Below, in pieces: positions 28,881 to 38,779 of a DNA stretch of 64,000 bases. The notes under the pieces are model-generated. The model was not told where the DNA came from. It did no database searches and saw only the letters and a list, made by a program, of their open reading frames with translations. The number at the start of each line of letters is the position of its first letter. The first letter of the stretch is position 1. Origin of the DNA: Comamonas piscis. Lineage in GTDB: Bacteria; Pseudomonadota; Gammaproteobacteria; Burkholderiales; Burkholderiaceae_C. The stretch covers positions 3,100,001 through 3,164,000 of the forward strand of contig NZ_CP058554.1 of NCBI RefSeq assembly GCF_014109725.1, given 5' to 3'. The translations under genes were made by a program, and so were the position numbers.

Positions 28881-29371
28881 GGGAAATCTCCTCAATCGCT
28901 ACCCGGTGCGAGATGCCCGGGCATGGCACTTATTGTGTCCATATCCCATGTCCATCCAAGCGCTGCCCTGGGTCCTCTTCAAGCCTGGTTTGGCAGCTTT
29001 GCAGTGTCTCCAACTTAGGGCGCTGTTACGGGCATGTTGCAGGCAAGAAGCCAGTACATTGCTGCAACTTCCGGCATTGCATTGCCAAACCCGCTTTTTC
29101 TGGGCTCTATAGATGGCCAAACAATATGCACAACACAGTCAATTAGCAGCAAATAAGGGGTTTCAAGCATCTTCGAGCGCCCAGGTTGGCTGCTGCCCTG
29201 CGCTAGTACGCCATCCAGTCAAATACCAATGGCACTATTTGGGAGTTTATTGACGCCAGCACCCCGTTTTATCCCCAGCGGTTCTGTGGGTCTTTGCAAA
29301 GCTCGGGCATAAAAAAGCCGCAACGGCGTGCGGCTATGGTTGGGTTTGCAGAGCGCTTCGCTGTCTGCGCC
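28881..29371. other. intergenic region upstream of bioB
   Basis: A 491-bp stretch that holds the bioB promoter at its left end and the terminator of the VOC pair (29311-29335) at its right end. Short open frames are present but none has a ribosome binding site with coding bias. A BirA-type operator was looked for and not recognised. Confidence 0.5.
29311..29335 (-). terminator. rho-independent terminator of the VOC gene pair
   Basis: On the minus strand AGCCGCA and TGCGGCT pair around a six-base loop and are followed by six T. Confidence 0.8.
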
Positions 29372-29776
29372 CTACGGCGTTTCCGGCAGTTCTTCAAAAA
29401 ACACCAGATGGTTGCCAAAGGGATCGGCAATGCGCATCTCCAGCATGCCCCAAGGCATGCGCTCCAGCCCTGGCTTGGCATAGCGGTAGTTCTTGGCCAG
29501 CAGGCTTTGATGGAAGGCCTCCAGTTGCGGCCAGGCAATGCGTACCGTGCTGCCGGGGCAGGCATCGCCATGGTGCTCGCTCAGGTGCAGCAGGCAGGCC
29601 AGGCCCGCAGCGCTTCGCAGGCTGAGCTGTTGGTAGAGCGGAAAGTCATCGCCAAAGCGGTGTGTCCAGTCCTGCGCAAAGCCCAGAAACTCTTGATAAA
29701 ACTCTGCTGCCCGCTGGGCATCGAAGCTGCGCAGCACCGGAATTACGCAGGCTTGAAAAGTGGGAGTGTCTGCCAT
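29372..29776 (-). CDS. VOC/glyoxalase superfamily protein
   Basis: A 134-residue single-repeat VOC protein (bleomycin-resistance-like fold). The pattern VIPVLRSFDAQRAAEFYQEF opens the fold; EMRIADPFGNHLVFFEELP closes it with the conserved DP(F/W)GN metal-edge strand. The substrate is not predictable. It is the second gene of a leftward pair of VOC proteins, 12 bp after the first, and is followed by a terminator. Confidence 0.88.
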   Translation of the reverse strand: MADTPTFQACVIPVLRSFDAQRAAEFYQEFLGFAQDWTHRFGDDFPLYQQLSLRSAAGLACLLHLSEHHGDACPGSTVRIAWPQLEAFHQSLLAKNYRYAKPGLERMPWGMLEMRIADPFGNHLVFFEELPETP

Positions 29777-29788
29777 AGCGCTGACCCC

Positions 29789-30256
29789 TCAACTAAGGGC
29801 TGCAATCACATCGGCCGGCGCTTGCACCAGCTCGATCAGTACACCCTCTCCAGCAATGGGAAACTCGTCATTGCTCTTGGGATGCAGAAAACAGATGTCA
29901 TGGCCAGCGGCGCCAGGGCGAATGCCCCCCGGCGCAAAACGCACGCCCTGCGCTGTCAGCCATTCCACGGCTTTGGGCAGGTCATCAATCCACAGACCGA
30001 TATGGTTGAGCGGCGTGGCATGCACGGCAGGCTTTTTGTCGATATCCAGCGGCTGCATGATGTCCACCTCAACCGCGAACGCGCCCTTGCCCATCGCCAG
30101 AATGTCTTCATCGACGTTTTCACGCTCGCTGCGGAAGGTACCGGTTTGTGACAAGCCCAGCATGTCCACCCAGAGTTTTTTCATGCGGTCTTTGTCAGTG
30201 CCACCGATGGCCACTTGCTGGATTCCCAAAACCTTGAACGGACGCTGTGCTGACAT
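29789..30256 (-). CDS. VOC family protein (lactoylglutathione lyase / methylmalonyl-CoA epimerase-like)
   Basis: A 155-residue VOC protein. The first repeat is [20 protein letters not shown], the second begins [18 protein letters not shown] and ends with the metal-ligand-like strand [10 protein letters not shown], with [10 protein letters not shown] before it. The layout is that of glyoxalase I or methylmalonyl-CoA epimerase homologues, but catalytic assignment is not possible by eye. AAGGAGCCATACAAC precedes the ATG at 30256; a longer frame upstream lacks similarity. It is co-transcribed with the VOC gene at 29372. Confidence 0.88.
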   Translation of the reverse strand: MSAQRPFKVLGIQQVAIGGTDKDRMKKLWVDMLGLSQTGTFRSERENVDEDILAMGKGAFAVEVDIMQPLDIDKKPAVHATPLNHIGLWIDDLPKAVEWLTAQGVRFAPGGIRPGAAGHDICFLHPKSNDEFPIAGEGVLIELVQAPADVIAALS

Positions 30257-30640
30257 GTTGTATGGCTCCTTGTATAGATGGTGCGAGGCTCGTGCCGCAG
30301 CAGCCATTGTGCCAAGCCTTGGAGCCCGTGGCAGCAGTGGCCGGCCCGTGATCACCTCTCGCATGTCTCTCAAAGCGCTGTATGCATTGCTCCACACGAA
30401 TTACAGATTGCTGCGAAAAGCCGCAAATAAAGTCCCCCGTGTTTACCCTAAATAACTACAATTAAAAGAAGTGAATCATCGAATAGCGTATTACTATATT
30501 TGAATGATTTTTAGGCGGTGCCTTTGCCGCTCGCCCTGCATTGCGCCCACCATGTTTGCTGACCCGTCCTGCCCCATGCACCGATCGCTCGTCCAATCCA
30601 CTAAGCGGCATGGTGCCCCTTGCCTCCAACCGGCGCAACC
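30257..30640. other. AT-rich intergenic region between VOC and GGDEF-EAL genes
   Basis: A 384-bp divergent intergenic stretch with an unusually AT-rich centre (about 30420-30515). It should contain both promoters. No RNA gene, repeat or convincing small ORF was seen. Confidence 0.5.
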
Positions 30641-33154
30641 ATGCCCCGCTTGAGCCCTCCATCTGCTGAACTGCCAGAGGGCCATGCATTGCCCGCTACG
30701 CGCGTGGCCATGCCGGTGCGCAAGCGCAGCCTGCTGCTAAGCATCTGGCCCTTTGTGGCGTTAGCGATCGTGCAAACCGTGCTGGCGATCTCCAGCCTGC
30801 ATATTCTGGGAGCGATGCGGGCTTTCAGCTCGGGTGAGAGCCAGTGGAGCAAGGGCCAAAAAGACGCGACCTATGCCTTGGCGCGCTATGCCGTGAGTGG
30901 TGACCCCGCCGCCTATGAACAGTTTCACCAAGGCCTGCACATCCCCATGAGCGACATGCAGGCGCGCTTGATGCTCGAAGACCAAGGCTATGCCGCGCGA
31001 GCCCAGGCGTCCTTGCTGCTGCTGCAAGGGCACAACGAGCCGGAAGAGATCAATGCGCTGATCTGGCTGACGGTGTATTTCAGACACACGGAATCCATCG
31101 GCGAGTTGCTGGGCCGTTGGCGGGATGCCGATGAGCCCTTGCACGAGCTCCAGACCCTGGGCGGCGACATCTATGCCTGCTTGCAGCTGGCACCGCCTAC
31201 CTCCGAGCAAAAGCAAAGCTGGCTGGCCCAGATCAACTCCCTGCAGATTCAGCTGTCCGAAGCGGAGCGGGCCTTCAACAAGGCGCTGGGCGATACCTCG
31301 CGTGCCATGAACAAATGGCTGTGGTCGATCAACATCGGCATTGCGCTGGCCATGCTCAGCCTGCTGATGGGCCACACCTGGCGCCTGCAGCGCAAGACCG
31401 CACGTGCCGAAGATGCCTTGGATCTGGTCAGCGAGCGCGCCTCCACTACCTTGGCCGCCATTGGCGAAGCCGTCATCACCACAGATGCCGCCGGCCATGT
31501 GGTGTACATGAACCGCGCCGCCGAGGAGCTGTTGGGGCTGAGCCTGGAGCAGCTGGTGACCGGCAAGCTGGTACAACACATCCATGCGCCGCCCGCCTTC
31601 GCTGGCGGCGATTTGGGCAGCGCTCCTCCCTTGGTGCAAACCGCTATTTCCGAAGCCCTGGAAGGGCGTGAGCATCCGCGCGACACGATTTTTCGGCTTT
31701 ACGACGCGCAGCAGCAGGTGCGCGAGGTGAAACTGGCTTTTACCGCGATCAGCGATGACAACGGCACCACCGAGGCCGTATTTGTGCTGCACGATGTGAG
31801 CCAGGAGCAAAGCTATATCCGCGAACTGGCCTGGCAGGCCACCCATGACCAGCTCACCGGCCTGGTCAACCGCTATGAGTTCGAACGCCTGCTGGGCGTC
31901 TTCCTGGCGCAGACCAAGCAGTCGCCCACGCCGTCTGCGGGCCACGCGATCATGTACCTCGATCTGGACCAGTTCAAGGTCATCAATGACACCGCTGGCC
32001 ATATCGCTGGCGATGCCATGCTGCGTGCGATGAGCGCCATGCTGCAGCGCTGTCTGCGCGCGGGAGACACCCTTGCCCGCGTGGGCGGCGACGAATTTGC
32101 GATCCTGCTGACCCAGTGCTCCTTCGATGAAGCCAAGCGCATTGCCGAGCAGATCCGCGATGCCGCACAGAATGTGCGCATTCAATGGGGGGAACGCAGC
32201 CTGAGCGCGGGCATCAGCATTGGACTCGTCAAGCTGGCTGCGCCGCTGGCGTCGGTGGAAGAAGTGCTGCGCGTGGCCGACATGGCCAGCTACGGCGCCA
32301 AGCAGCGCGGTCGCAACAATGTCTATGCCTATGATCCCGGGGTGGACCAGGAGATTGCCCGCTATGTCGGCGAGATGGAATGGGTCGAGCGCATCAAGGC
32401 GGCACTTGAAGGCGGGCATTTCTGCCTCTATGCCCAGAACATTGTGGCGCTCAGTACCGCCGCCGATCACATCGCTGGCGGCGGCCTGCACATCGAGGTG
32501 CAAATACGCATGCACCTGCCCGATGGCAATATCATCAGCCCGGTGCTGTTCATTCCGGCTGCAGAGCGTTATGGGCTGATGCCGATGGTGGACCGCTGGG
32601 TGGTCAAGCAAACGCTGAAGACCCTGGTCCATCTGCAAAAAACAGGGCAGACCCCGGCCATTACCTGCTGCGCGATCAATCTGTCTGGCACCTCACTGGG
32701 CGACGAGCGCCTGCTGGACTTTTTGCAAGAGCAGATCGCGCTCCACGGGGTGGACCCACGCACGCTGTGCTTCGAAGTGACCGAGACTGCGGCCATCACC
32801 CATCTGCCCAATGCCATTCGCTTGGTCAATGCCCTGAAGGCGCTGGGTTGCCGCTTCTCCATGGATGACTTTGGTGCCGGCGTCTCGTCCTTTGGCTCCT
32901 TAAAAAACCTGCCGGTGGATTTTCTCAAGATCGATGGCGCCATCGTCGCCGACATGCTCAATGAGCCGGCCCACCGCGCCATGGTGGAGGCCATCAACCA
33001 CCTGGGCCATGCCCTGGGTATGAAAACCATTGCGGAGTTTGCATCCAGCCCCGAGATCGTGGAGACCTTGCGGGGCATGGGCATCGACTATGCCCAGGGC
33101 TACGCGGTAGGCCGGCCCCAGCCTTTCTCCGACGCACTTACCGTCACTCGCTGA
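30641..33154 (+). CDS. membrane GGDEF-EAL cyclic-di-GMP turnover protein with PAS domain
   Basis: An 837-residue protein. Membrane segments at about 30-52 and 228-247 bracket a periplasmic helical domain. A PAS domain (about 268-390) is followed by a GGDEF domain with an intact GGDEF motif (residues 482-486) and an upstream allosteric I-site RAGD (473-476). The EAL domain (about 575-837) reads EVQIR (from Glu619) where active enzymes have EALLR or similar; other metal-site features (CAINLSG, FEVTETAA, MDDFGAGVSSF, LKIDG) remain. Cyclase activity is likely, phosphodiesterase activity uncertain. The ATG at 30641 is preferred over a TTG at 30620, though a later ATG at 30710 is possible. Confidence 0.93.
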   Translation: MPRLSPPSAELPEGHALPATRVAMPVRKRSLLLSIWPFVALAIVQTVLAISSLHILGAMRAFSSGESQWSKGQKDATYALARYAVSGDPAAYEQFHQGLHIPMSDMQARLMLEDQGYAARAQASLLLLQGHNEPEEINALIWLTVYFRHTESIGELLGRWRDADEPLHELQTLGGDIYACLQLAPPTSEQKQSWLAQINSLQIQLSEAERAFNKALGDTSRAMNKWLWSINIGIALAMLSLLMGHTWRLQRKTARAEDALDLVSERASTTLAAIGEAVITTDAAGHVVYMNRAAEELLGLSLEQLVTGKLVQHIHAPPAFAGGDLGSAPPLVQTAISEALEGREHPRDTIFRLYDAQQQVREVKLAFTAISDDNGTTEAVFVLHDVSQEQSYIRELAWQATHDQLTGLVNRYEFERLLGVFLAQTKQSPTPSAGHAIMYLDLDQFKVINDTAGHIAGDAMLRAMSAMLQRCLRAGDTLARVGGDEFAILLTQCSFDEAKRIAEQIRDAAQNVRIQWGERSLSAGISIGLVKLAAPLASVEEVLRVADMASYGAKQRGRNNVYAYDPGVDQEIARYVGEMEWVERIKAALEGGHFCLYAQNIVALSTAADHIAGGGLHIEVQIRMHLPDGNIISPVLFIPAAERYGLMPMVDRWVVKQTLKTLVHLQKTGQTPAITCCAINLSGTSLGDERLLDFLQEQIALHGVDPRTLCFEVTETAAITHLPNAIRLVNALKALGCRFSMDDFGAGVSSFGSLKNLPVDFLKIDGAIVADMLNEPAHRAMVEAINHLGHALGMKTIAEFASSPEIVETLRGMGIDYAQGYAVGRPQPFSDALTVTR

Positions 33155-33424
33155 CGACACCCATCACTTGCTGGCCCGGCAGCGATGCTGCCGCTGGTCT
33201 GCCATCTGCAAAACTTGCCGACTCCCAGCACTTTAGGCAGCCTTGGCCGTGTTTCAAGCAGTCACCTTAGAAGCATTCTGCAGCGCTCCCGCGTCGGTTG
33301 GATCTTGCCCGGAGTCTGGCCTATCGGCGTTTCAGCCTGCGTTGGGCGCACGCCAGGCAATTGCCAACAATCCTCAGCCTGCAAACCAAGGCCCTGCATT
33401 TTTCTCTAAGCTAAGGTACATTAA

Positions 33425-33430
33425 TATAAT
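33425..33430 (+). promoter_or_regulatory. candidate -10 element of the YVTN protein gene
   Basis: A perfect TATAAT lies 24 bases before the GTG start in a very AT-rich stretch (33415-33453). No good -35 hexamer is present at 16-18 bp, so the call is tentative. Confidence 0.4.
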
Positions 33431-33453
33431 TAATCAATTACTTAATTTCAATC

Positions 33454-34620
33454 GTGTCAGTCAATCTGAAAGGGTGTCTGCGCTCCCGCCAGCGCTGGAT
33501 CGCTGCGCTGGCCTATTTCGGTGCAGCCGGACTATGCCAGGCCGCGCCTCTGGCGTATGTGGTCAACCGCGATGACAACCAGGTCTCCGTGGTCGATTTA
33601 GCAACCCAGCGCTCGGTCCGCGCCATTCCTGCTGGCATGGCCATGCCGCAGGAGATTGCCATCAGCCCGGATGGATGCCTAGCCTATTTAAGCAGCATCT
33701 GGTCGGCCACGGTTGCAGTCCTCGATCTGGGCAAGCACCAGCTGCTGGCCGGTATCCCCTTGAACCACATCAGCAACGGCGTTGTCTTCAGCCCTTCCGG
33801 ATCGCTGGCTTATGTAGACACCAATACCCCGGACGGCGGAGCGATTGCCGTCATTGACACTGCCACCCACCAGATCATGCGTACCTTCCCCGTCAGCCCC
33901 CAAAACACGCGCGGCATGGCCATCCACCCCGATGGTTCACGCCTCTACTCGCTTGAACAACAGTACGAGACCCATGCCGGAAAAGTGGCGGTGATCGACC
34001 CGACCAACGGGACGGTGCTACAACGCATTGCCGTCGGCATGGACCCCAGCGATATCAAGCTACACCCTGCGGGCGGCCTGGCCTATGTGGTCAACCGGGA
34101 ATCCCACCACCGCCATGGCAGCCTGAGCGTGATTGATACCCGCCGCAAAACGGTGGTCGTGACGGTCCCTGTCGGCAAGCACCCTGGCCGCGTGGCCTTT
34201 CATCCCTCGGGCACACAAGCCTACGTCACCAACAGCGGCGATGGCACGGTCTCGGTCATCGACACGGCCAGCCATGCGGTTGTGGGATTGATTTCCGTGG
34301 ACCAGGCGCCCCAACATGTGGTCTTTCACCCTGCCGGTACGCATGCCTACGTCAGCAGCCCTGAGGCCAATACCCTGTCCGTCATCGATACCGCCACCCA
34401 GCAGCTGCGTGGTTCCGTGACCGTGGGCAGCGCGCCTTGGGGCGTCGCTCTGGCAACCGATCCCCGCGTGGCTGCACTGAAGCCGGACACCAGCGGCATG
34501 GAAGCGGGCAGCGTCGTGACTGGCAAGCCCATTCCCGTCAGCGGTGTTTGGGCGGGCCTGCTGTTGGTGGTGGCAGGCATCACCGCCCTGCATCGGCACG
34601 GCCAGAAATTGATGGGCTGA
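33454..34620 (+). CDS. YVTN-type beta-propeller exported protein with C-terminal membrane anchor
   Basis: A 388-residue protein with an N-terminal signal (cleavage near GLCQA-APL) and about seven blades of the YVTN/40-residue propeller type: AYVVNRDDNQVSVVDLAT, then AYVTNSGDGTVSVIDTAS and AYVSSPEANTLSVIDTAT among others. After residue 345 comes a short linker, KPIPVSGVWAG, a hydrophobic helix and basic HRHGQKLMG. That tripartite tail resembles CTERM-type sorting signals (IPTL-CTERM group) common in related bacteria. GTG start at 33454. No partner genes are adjacent. A surface or periplasmic binding role is inferred. Confidence 0.85.
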   Translation: MSVNLKGCLRSRQRWIAALAYFGAAGLCQAAPLAYVVNRDDNQVSVVDLATQRSVRAIPAGMAMPQEIAISPDGCLAYLSSIWSATVAVLDLGKHQLLAGIPLNHISNGVVFSPSGSLAYVDTNTPDGGAIAVIDTATHQIMRTFPVSPQNTRGMAIHPDGSRLYSLEQQYETHAGKVAVIDPTNGTVLQRIAVGMDPSDIKLHPAGGLAYVVNRESHHRHGSLSVIDTRRKTVVVTVPVGKHPGRVAFHPSGTQAYVTNSGDGTVSVIDTASHAVVGLISVDQAPQHVVFHPAGTHAYVSSPEANTLSVIDTATQQLRGSVTVGSAPWGVALATDPRVAALKPDTSGMEAGSVVTGKPIPVSGVWAGLLLVVAGITALHRHGQKLMG

Positions 34621-34672
34621 CAGCGGTATCGCGGGCTGCAACCCGCCACGCCGCATCCCACTCAGCAAAAAG

Positions 34673-34708
34673 AAAGGCGCCAAGCCTGAGCCTGAGCCTG
34701 GCGCCTTT
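34673..34708. terminator. bidirectional rho-independent terminator
   Basis: Arms AAAGGCGCCA and TGGCGCCTTT between the convergent propeller gene and ygiQ. Confidence 0.82.
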
Positions 34709-34739
34709 GGCGCGTTCTAGCGCTCTCAGCGCAAAGGCT

Positions 34740-37250
34740 TCAGCGACCGCTCTTGCGCGCCGGGCCGGCCTTCTTACCTTGGCCAGGTTTGCCAGCGGCG
34801 GCACGCACGCCTGCACGCGGAGGCAATCCCGTGTGCTGGGTCATCAACTGGCCAGGCTTGGGCTGCGCAGTGCGGAAGCGCACATCGCCCTTGGGCTCTT
34901 GCTGCTCTTGCGGGCGGCGCGGTGCCAAGGCCACCGCCTTGCCATCCTTGTTGGTGGTGTAGCCCAGGCCATTGCCGGTTTTGGAGGTGGTGCTGTTCTT
35001 CTTGCGCGCACTTTGGTAGCTGCCATCCACCAACGGCTGGAAGGTCGGGATCAGGTGCTGCTTGCCATTGCCGATCAAGTCCGCACGGCCCATGGTTTTG
35101 AGCGCCTCGCGCAGCACGGGCCAGTTGTTGGGGTCGTGGTACCGCAGAAAGGCCTTGTGCAGGCGACGGCGCTTTTCGCCACGCACGATGTCCACGCGTT
35201 CTTCGGCCTCATCGCGCATCTGGCGGCGCACCTTGGTGAGCGTGTTGCGGCCACTGTGGTACATGGCCGTGGCGGTGGCCATCGGGCTGGGGTAGAAGGT
35301 CTGCACCTGGTCGGCGCGGAAGCCATTCTTCTTGAGCCAAATCGCCAGGTTCATCATGTCTTCATCGCTGGTACCCGGATGGGCGGCGATGAAGTAAGGA
35401 ATCAGAAACTGCTTTTTGCCTGCCTCTTCGCTGAACTTCTCAAACAGCTGCTTGAAGCGGTCATAGCTGCCAATGCCCGGCTTCATCATCTTATTCAGCG
35501 GGCCGGCCTCGGTGTGCTCGGGGGCGATCTTCAGGTAGCCGCCCACATGGTGCTGCACCAGTTCCTTGATGTACTCGGGCGACTTGACGGCCAGGTCATA
35601 GCGCAGGCCCGAACCGATCAGAATCTTCTTGATACCGGGCAGCTTGCGCGCACGGCGGTAGATCTTGATCAGCGGTCCGTGGTCGGTATGCAGGTTCGGG
35701 CAGATGCCGGGGAACACGCAACTGGGCTTGCGGCAGGCCGCTTCGATCTGCGGGCTCTTGCAGCCCAGGCGGTACATATTGGCCGTGGGGCCACCCAGGT
35801 CCGAGATGGTGCCGGTGAAACCCTTGACCTTGTCGCGGATGTCTTCCAGCTCTTGGATGATGGACTCTTCCGAGCGGCTTTGGATGATGCGGCCTTCATG
35901 CTCAGTAATGGAGCAGAAGGTGCAGCCGCCAAAGCAGCCGCGCATGATGTTGACCGAAGTGCGGATCATCTCCCAGGCAGGGATCTTGGTGGCGCCGTCG
36001 TGGCTGCCGTTCTCATCGGCATACGATGGATGCGGGCTGCGGGCATAGGTCAAACCAAACACCCAGTCCATCTCGGCGGTGGTGAGCGGAATGGGAGGCG
36101 GGTTCATCCACACATCGCGGGCGGTGGTGCCTTCACCATGGGCCTGCACCAGTGCGCGGGCATTGCCGGGGTTGGTCTCCAGGTGCAGCACACGGTTGGC
36201 GTGGGCGTAGAGAATCGGGTCGCTCTTGACCTCTTCATAGCTGGGCAGGCGCAGCACGGTGCGGTCGCGCGCAGGCATCTTGGATTTGTGGCGCAACGAC
36301 AGGTTGGGCACAAACTTCAGTGGCTGCACATTCGACAAGGTCGCAGCAGCTTCGCTACCAGCGGCGCTGCCGCAGGCAGGCCCAGCGCTGGTGGCAGCTG
36401 CAGCGCCCTCTTTCTCGGCGTCTTCCTTGGCGCAACTTTGGCCTTGGGCCTCCGCCTGCTCGCTCGTCGTCATGTAGGGGTTGATGTGGGGCTCGACCTC
36501 ACCGGGTTCATCCACGGTGCTCGAATCCACCTCGAACCAACCGTCTTCCGACGCACGGCGGAAGAACGAGGTGCCGCGCACATCGGTGATGTTCTCGACC
36601 GGCTCACGCGCAGCAATACGGTGGGCGACTTCGACCAGCGCACGCTCGGCATTGCCATAGAGCAAGATATCGCACTTGCTGTCGACCACGATCGAGCGGC
36701 GCACCTTGTCGCTCCAGTAGTCGTAATGGGCGATACGGCGCAGTGAGCCTTCGATACCACCCAGCACAATGGGCACATCCTTGTAGGCTTCGCGGCAGCG
36801 CTGGCTGTAGACGATGGCAGCGCGGTCCGGGCGCTTGCCGCCCACATCACCGGGGGTGTAGGCATCGTCCGAACGGATCTTGCGATCAGCCGTATAGCGG
36901 TTGATCATCGAATCCATGTTGCCCGCTGTCACGCCCCAGAACAGATTGGGTTTGCCCAGCGCCTTGAAGGCCTCGGCGCTCTGCCAATCAGGTTGCGCGA
37001 TGATGCCGACGCGAAAGCCCTGCGCTTCAAGCACACGGCCAATCACCGCCATGCCAAAGCTCGGGTGGTCCACATAGGCGTCACCGGTCACCAAGATGAT
37101 GTCGCAGCTGTCCCAGCCGAGCTGGTCCATTTCGGCACGGCTCATCGGCAGGAAAGGCGCCGGGCCAAAGCGCTTGGCCCAGTACGGCTTGTAGCTGGTC
37201 AGCGGTTTGGCAGCGCGTTCAAAGAAAGAGACATCAATCGGGGCAGACAT
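34740..37250 (-). CDS. ygiQ: YgiQ family radical SAM protein
   Basis: An 836-residue radical SAM protein of the YgiQ/UPF0313 family, whose reaction is not established. The N-terminal part (residues 1 to about 330) is cobalamin-binding-like and opens with [20 protein letters not shown]. The cluster motif [19 protein letters not shown] lies near residues 440-455, followed by [12 protein letters not shown] and [14 protein letters not shown]. An acidic/Ala-rich insertion of about 50 residues is present near 260-305 ([20 protein letters not shown]). The C-terminus is a basic tail. The ATG at 37250 begins [10 protein letters not shown]; the Shine-Dalgarno is weak. It is monocistronic. Confidence 0.93.
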   Translation of the reverse strand: MSAPIDVSFFERAAKPLTSYKPYWAKRFGPAPFLPMSRAEMDQLGWDSCDIILVTGDAYVDHPSFGMAVIGRVLEAQGFRVGIIAQPDWQSAEAFKALGKPNLFWGVTAGNMDSMINRYTADRKIRSDDAYTPGDVGGKRPDRAAIVYSQRCREAYKDVPIVLGGIEGSLRRIAHYDYWSDKVRRSIVVDSKCDILLYGNAERALVEVAHRIAAREPVENITDVRGTSFFRRASEDGWFEVDSSTVDEPGEVEPHINPYMTTSEQAEAQGQSCAKEDAEKEGAAAATSAGPACGSAAGSEAAATLSNVQPLKFVPNLSLRHKSKMPARDRTVLRLPSYEEVKSDPILYAHANRVLHLETNPGNARALVQAHGEGTTARDVWMNPPPIPLTTAEMDWVFGLTYARSPHPSYADENGSHDGATKIPAWEMIRTSVNIMRGCFGGCTFCSITEHEGRIIQSRSEESIIQELEDIRDKVKGFTGTISDLGGPTANMYRLGCKSPQIEAACRKPSCVFPGICPNLHTDHGPLIKIYRRARKLPGIKKILIGSGLRYDLAVKSPEYIKELVQHHVGGYLKIAPEHTEAGPLNKMMKPGIGSYDRFKQLFEKFSEEAGKKQFLIPYFIAAHPGTSDEDMMNLAIWLKKNGFRADQVQTFYPSPMATATAMYHSGRNTLTKVRRQMRDEAEERVDIVRGEKRRRLHKAFLRYHDPNNWPVLREALKTMGRADLIGNGKQHLIPTFQPLVDGSYQSARKKNSTTSKTGNGLGYTTNKDGKAVALAPRRPQEQQEPKGDVRFRTAQPKPGQLMTQHTGLPPRAGVRAAAGKPGQGKKAGPARKSGR

Positions 37251-37637
37251 GGGCAACAACAGTCGTGGAGTGGTGCGCGCGGGCTCGGAGCCGGAAACGG
37301 CAGGGTCCGATATTCTATAAAAATAGCCCGTAGCACGCATTTGTACGGGTATTGATGCTATGAATTTAGAAGCGTTAGCGGAGGCAACTCCCTAGCCGGG
37401 CGATTGCAAACAGACCGCGATGTCTTTGACAGCCCCCAGGTCGGGGCTGGCGCATGGCAACATGCAAAAACCAGCTTTAAAGCCGAACTTTATTGCGCTG
37501 CATCAAATAGCCGCATATTGTCGCATGGCAAGGGGTTCACTGCAAATAAAAAAGGCAGCGTCTGCTGCCTTGGCTCCCCTGAGGATCAACTCATCGCGAA
37601 AGCAAGCCGCCTGGAACCGGCTTCGCACAGTGGCTCA
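37251..37637. other. intergenic region upstream of ygiQ
   Basis: This 387-bp stretch has the ygiQ promoter on its left side and a leftward rho-independent terminator at 37548-37571 on its right. Short open frames on the plus strand lack support. No other element was recognised. Confidence 0.5.
37548..37571 (-). terminator. rho-independent terminator of the small gene at 37638
   Basis: On the minus strand AAGGCAGC and GCTGCCTT pair around a four-base loop and are followed by six T. It is placed 67 bp after the 60-residue ORF and supports a real leftward transcript. Confidence 0.78.
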
Positions 37638-37820
37638 TTACCACTCACCGCCTTCGCGTACCCGTTGGGCCAGGTCGATATAACCGCCATCATCATTAGC
37701 GCTGGGGCTGGTGGGCAAGGCGGCCAATACTTCAGTCACAAATGCGGGCGTCTCCAATGCTGCACGTCCGAACCCATGGTTGTTCAGGGAATCCAAATTG
37801 GTTTGCAGTTGGTGTTGCAT
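37638..37820 (-). CDS. small unrecognised protein, 60 residues
   Basis: A short gene starting MQHQLQTNLDSLNNHGFGRA and ending RVREGGEW. Support: GGAG six bases before the ATG (TGGAGCGATC-ATG), codon usage similar to neighbours, and a leftward rho-independent terminator after it. The product is soluble, acidic in the second half (ANDDGGYIDLA) and has no cysteine, signal or membrane segment. No family is recognised. The frame is open for 43 codons upstream but without a ribosome site. It is flanked by ygiQ (same strand) and yigZ (divergent). Confidence 0.6.
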   Translation of the reverse strand: MQHQLQTNLDSLNNHGFGRAALETPAFVTEVLAALPTSPSANDDGGYIDLAQRVREGGEW

Positions 37821-38034
37821 GATCGCTCCAGGCTGTTGTGTCGGTCGGTGGGTATGAATGGTTCTAAAAAATCGGGGTAGACTCGCAGCCTTTGCTGCCC
37901 AATGGTCTCCGCTTCGGTAGCTACTCCATCGCTGGAGCACTCCTGCCATTGAAACAATGATATGTGTCTAACGCATGACATCTAGGTGACGTTGACCCAT
38001 AACACTGTAAGCAAACGTCTTCTTCTCGCCACGC

Positions 38035-38628
38035 ATGCCCTATACCTTGACCCAAGCCGTTCATAGTGAACTGGTCATCAAGAAAAGCCGCTTCATCGGA
38101 TGTGTCCAACCGGTTCAGGACCGTGCGCAGGCGTTGCTCATCGTCCAAGGTCTGCGCAGCCAGCACCCAGGCGCCAACCATGTTTGCTGGGCCTTGATGG
38201 CAGGCGGCCAGTCTGCCGCGGTCGATGATGGCGAGCCCAGCGGCACTGCCGGCCGGCCCATGCTCGATGTACTGCGCCACCAGCAAATTGAAGGCGCGCT
38301 CGCCACGGTGGTGCGTTACTTTGGCGGGGTCAAACTGGGCGCCGGTGGCCTCGTGCGTGCCTACACCGATGCCATCGCCCAAGCCATGCTGCAGGCAGAG
38401 AAGATTGAGCGCCAGGCCATGGCACGCCTTCAGTGCCGCCTGCCCTATGCGCTGGAGGGCGGCATGCGGCGTGAAGTTGCTGCGGCAAACGCCCAACTGC
38501 TCCATGTGAGCCATGGCGATGATGTGCTGGCCGAAATCGAACTGGTGGCATCTCAGCTGCCCGAATTTGTAACCCGCATGAACGAGTTGGGCCAGGGCCG
38601 CCTCAGCTGGATCGACAACGCCGAATGA
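38035..38628 (+). CDS. yigZ: YigZ / IMPACT family protein
   Basis: A 197-residue protein with the UPF0029 N-terminal domain: SELVIKKSRFIGCVQPV, HVCWALMAGG, the strongly conserved DDGEPSGTAGRPMLDVL, and VVRYFGGVKLGAGGLVRAY. Its C-terminal part (about 140-197) is the short ferredoxin-like DUF1949 domain. The eukaryotic IMPACT homologue acts in translation control; the bacterial role is not settled. It is preceded by the small divergent gene at 37638 and followed by a GAF-domain gene. Confidence 0.95.
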   Translation: MPYTLTQAVHSELVIKKSRFIGCVQPVQDRAQALLIVQGLRSQHPGANHVCWALMAGGQSAAVDDGEPSGTAGRPMLDVLRHQQIEGALATVVRYFGGVKLGAGGLVRAYTDAIAQAMLQAEKIERQAMARLQCRLPYALEGGMRREVAAANAQLLHVSHGDDVLAEIELVASQLPEFVTRMNELGQGRLSWIDNAE

Positions 38629-38779
38629 TGCAGTGCGCACGGCGCAGTCGGTACAGGACGTTCATGTAAAAGAGTAATTCATTCATGCCTGCGCGCATGC
38701 AGCCCCTTTTCGGTGCCGTTATCATCAAACGCGACCGATATGCGCTAGCGGGTAGCGCATGGAAATAGTGAGAGCATCT

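Noticed and set aside
30761..32638. A 625-codon leftward open frame opposite the GGDEF-EAL gene
   Set aside because: Antisense shadow of a protein with clear GGDEF and EAL motifs.
34437..36746. A 769-codon open frame opposite ygiQ
   Set aside because: Antisense shadow of a recognised radical SAM gene, with no ribosome site and no recognisable domain.
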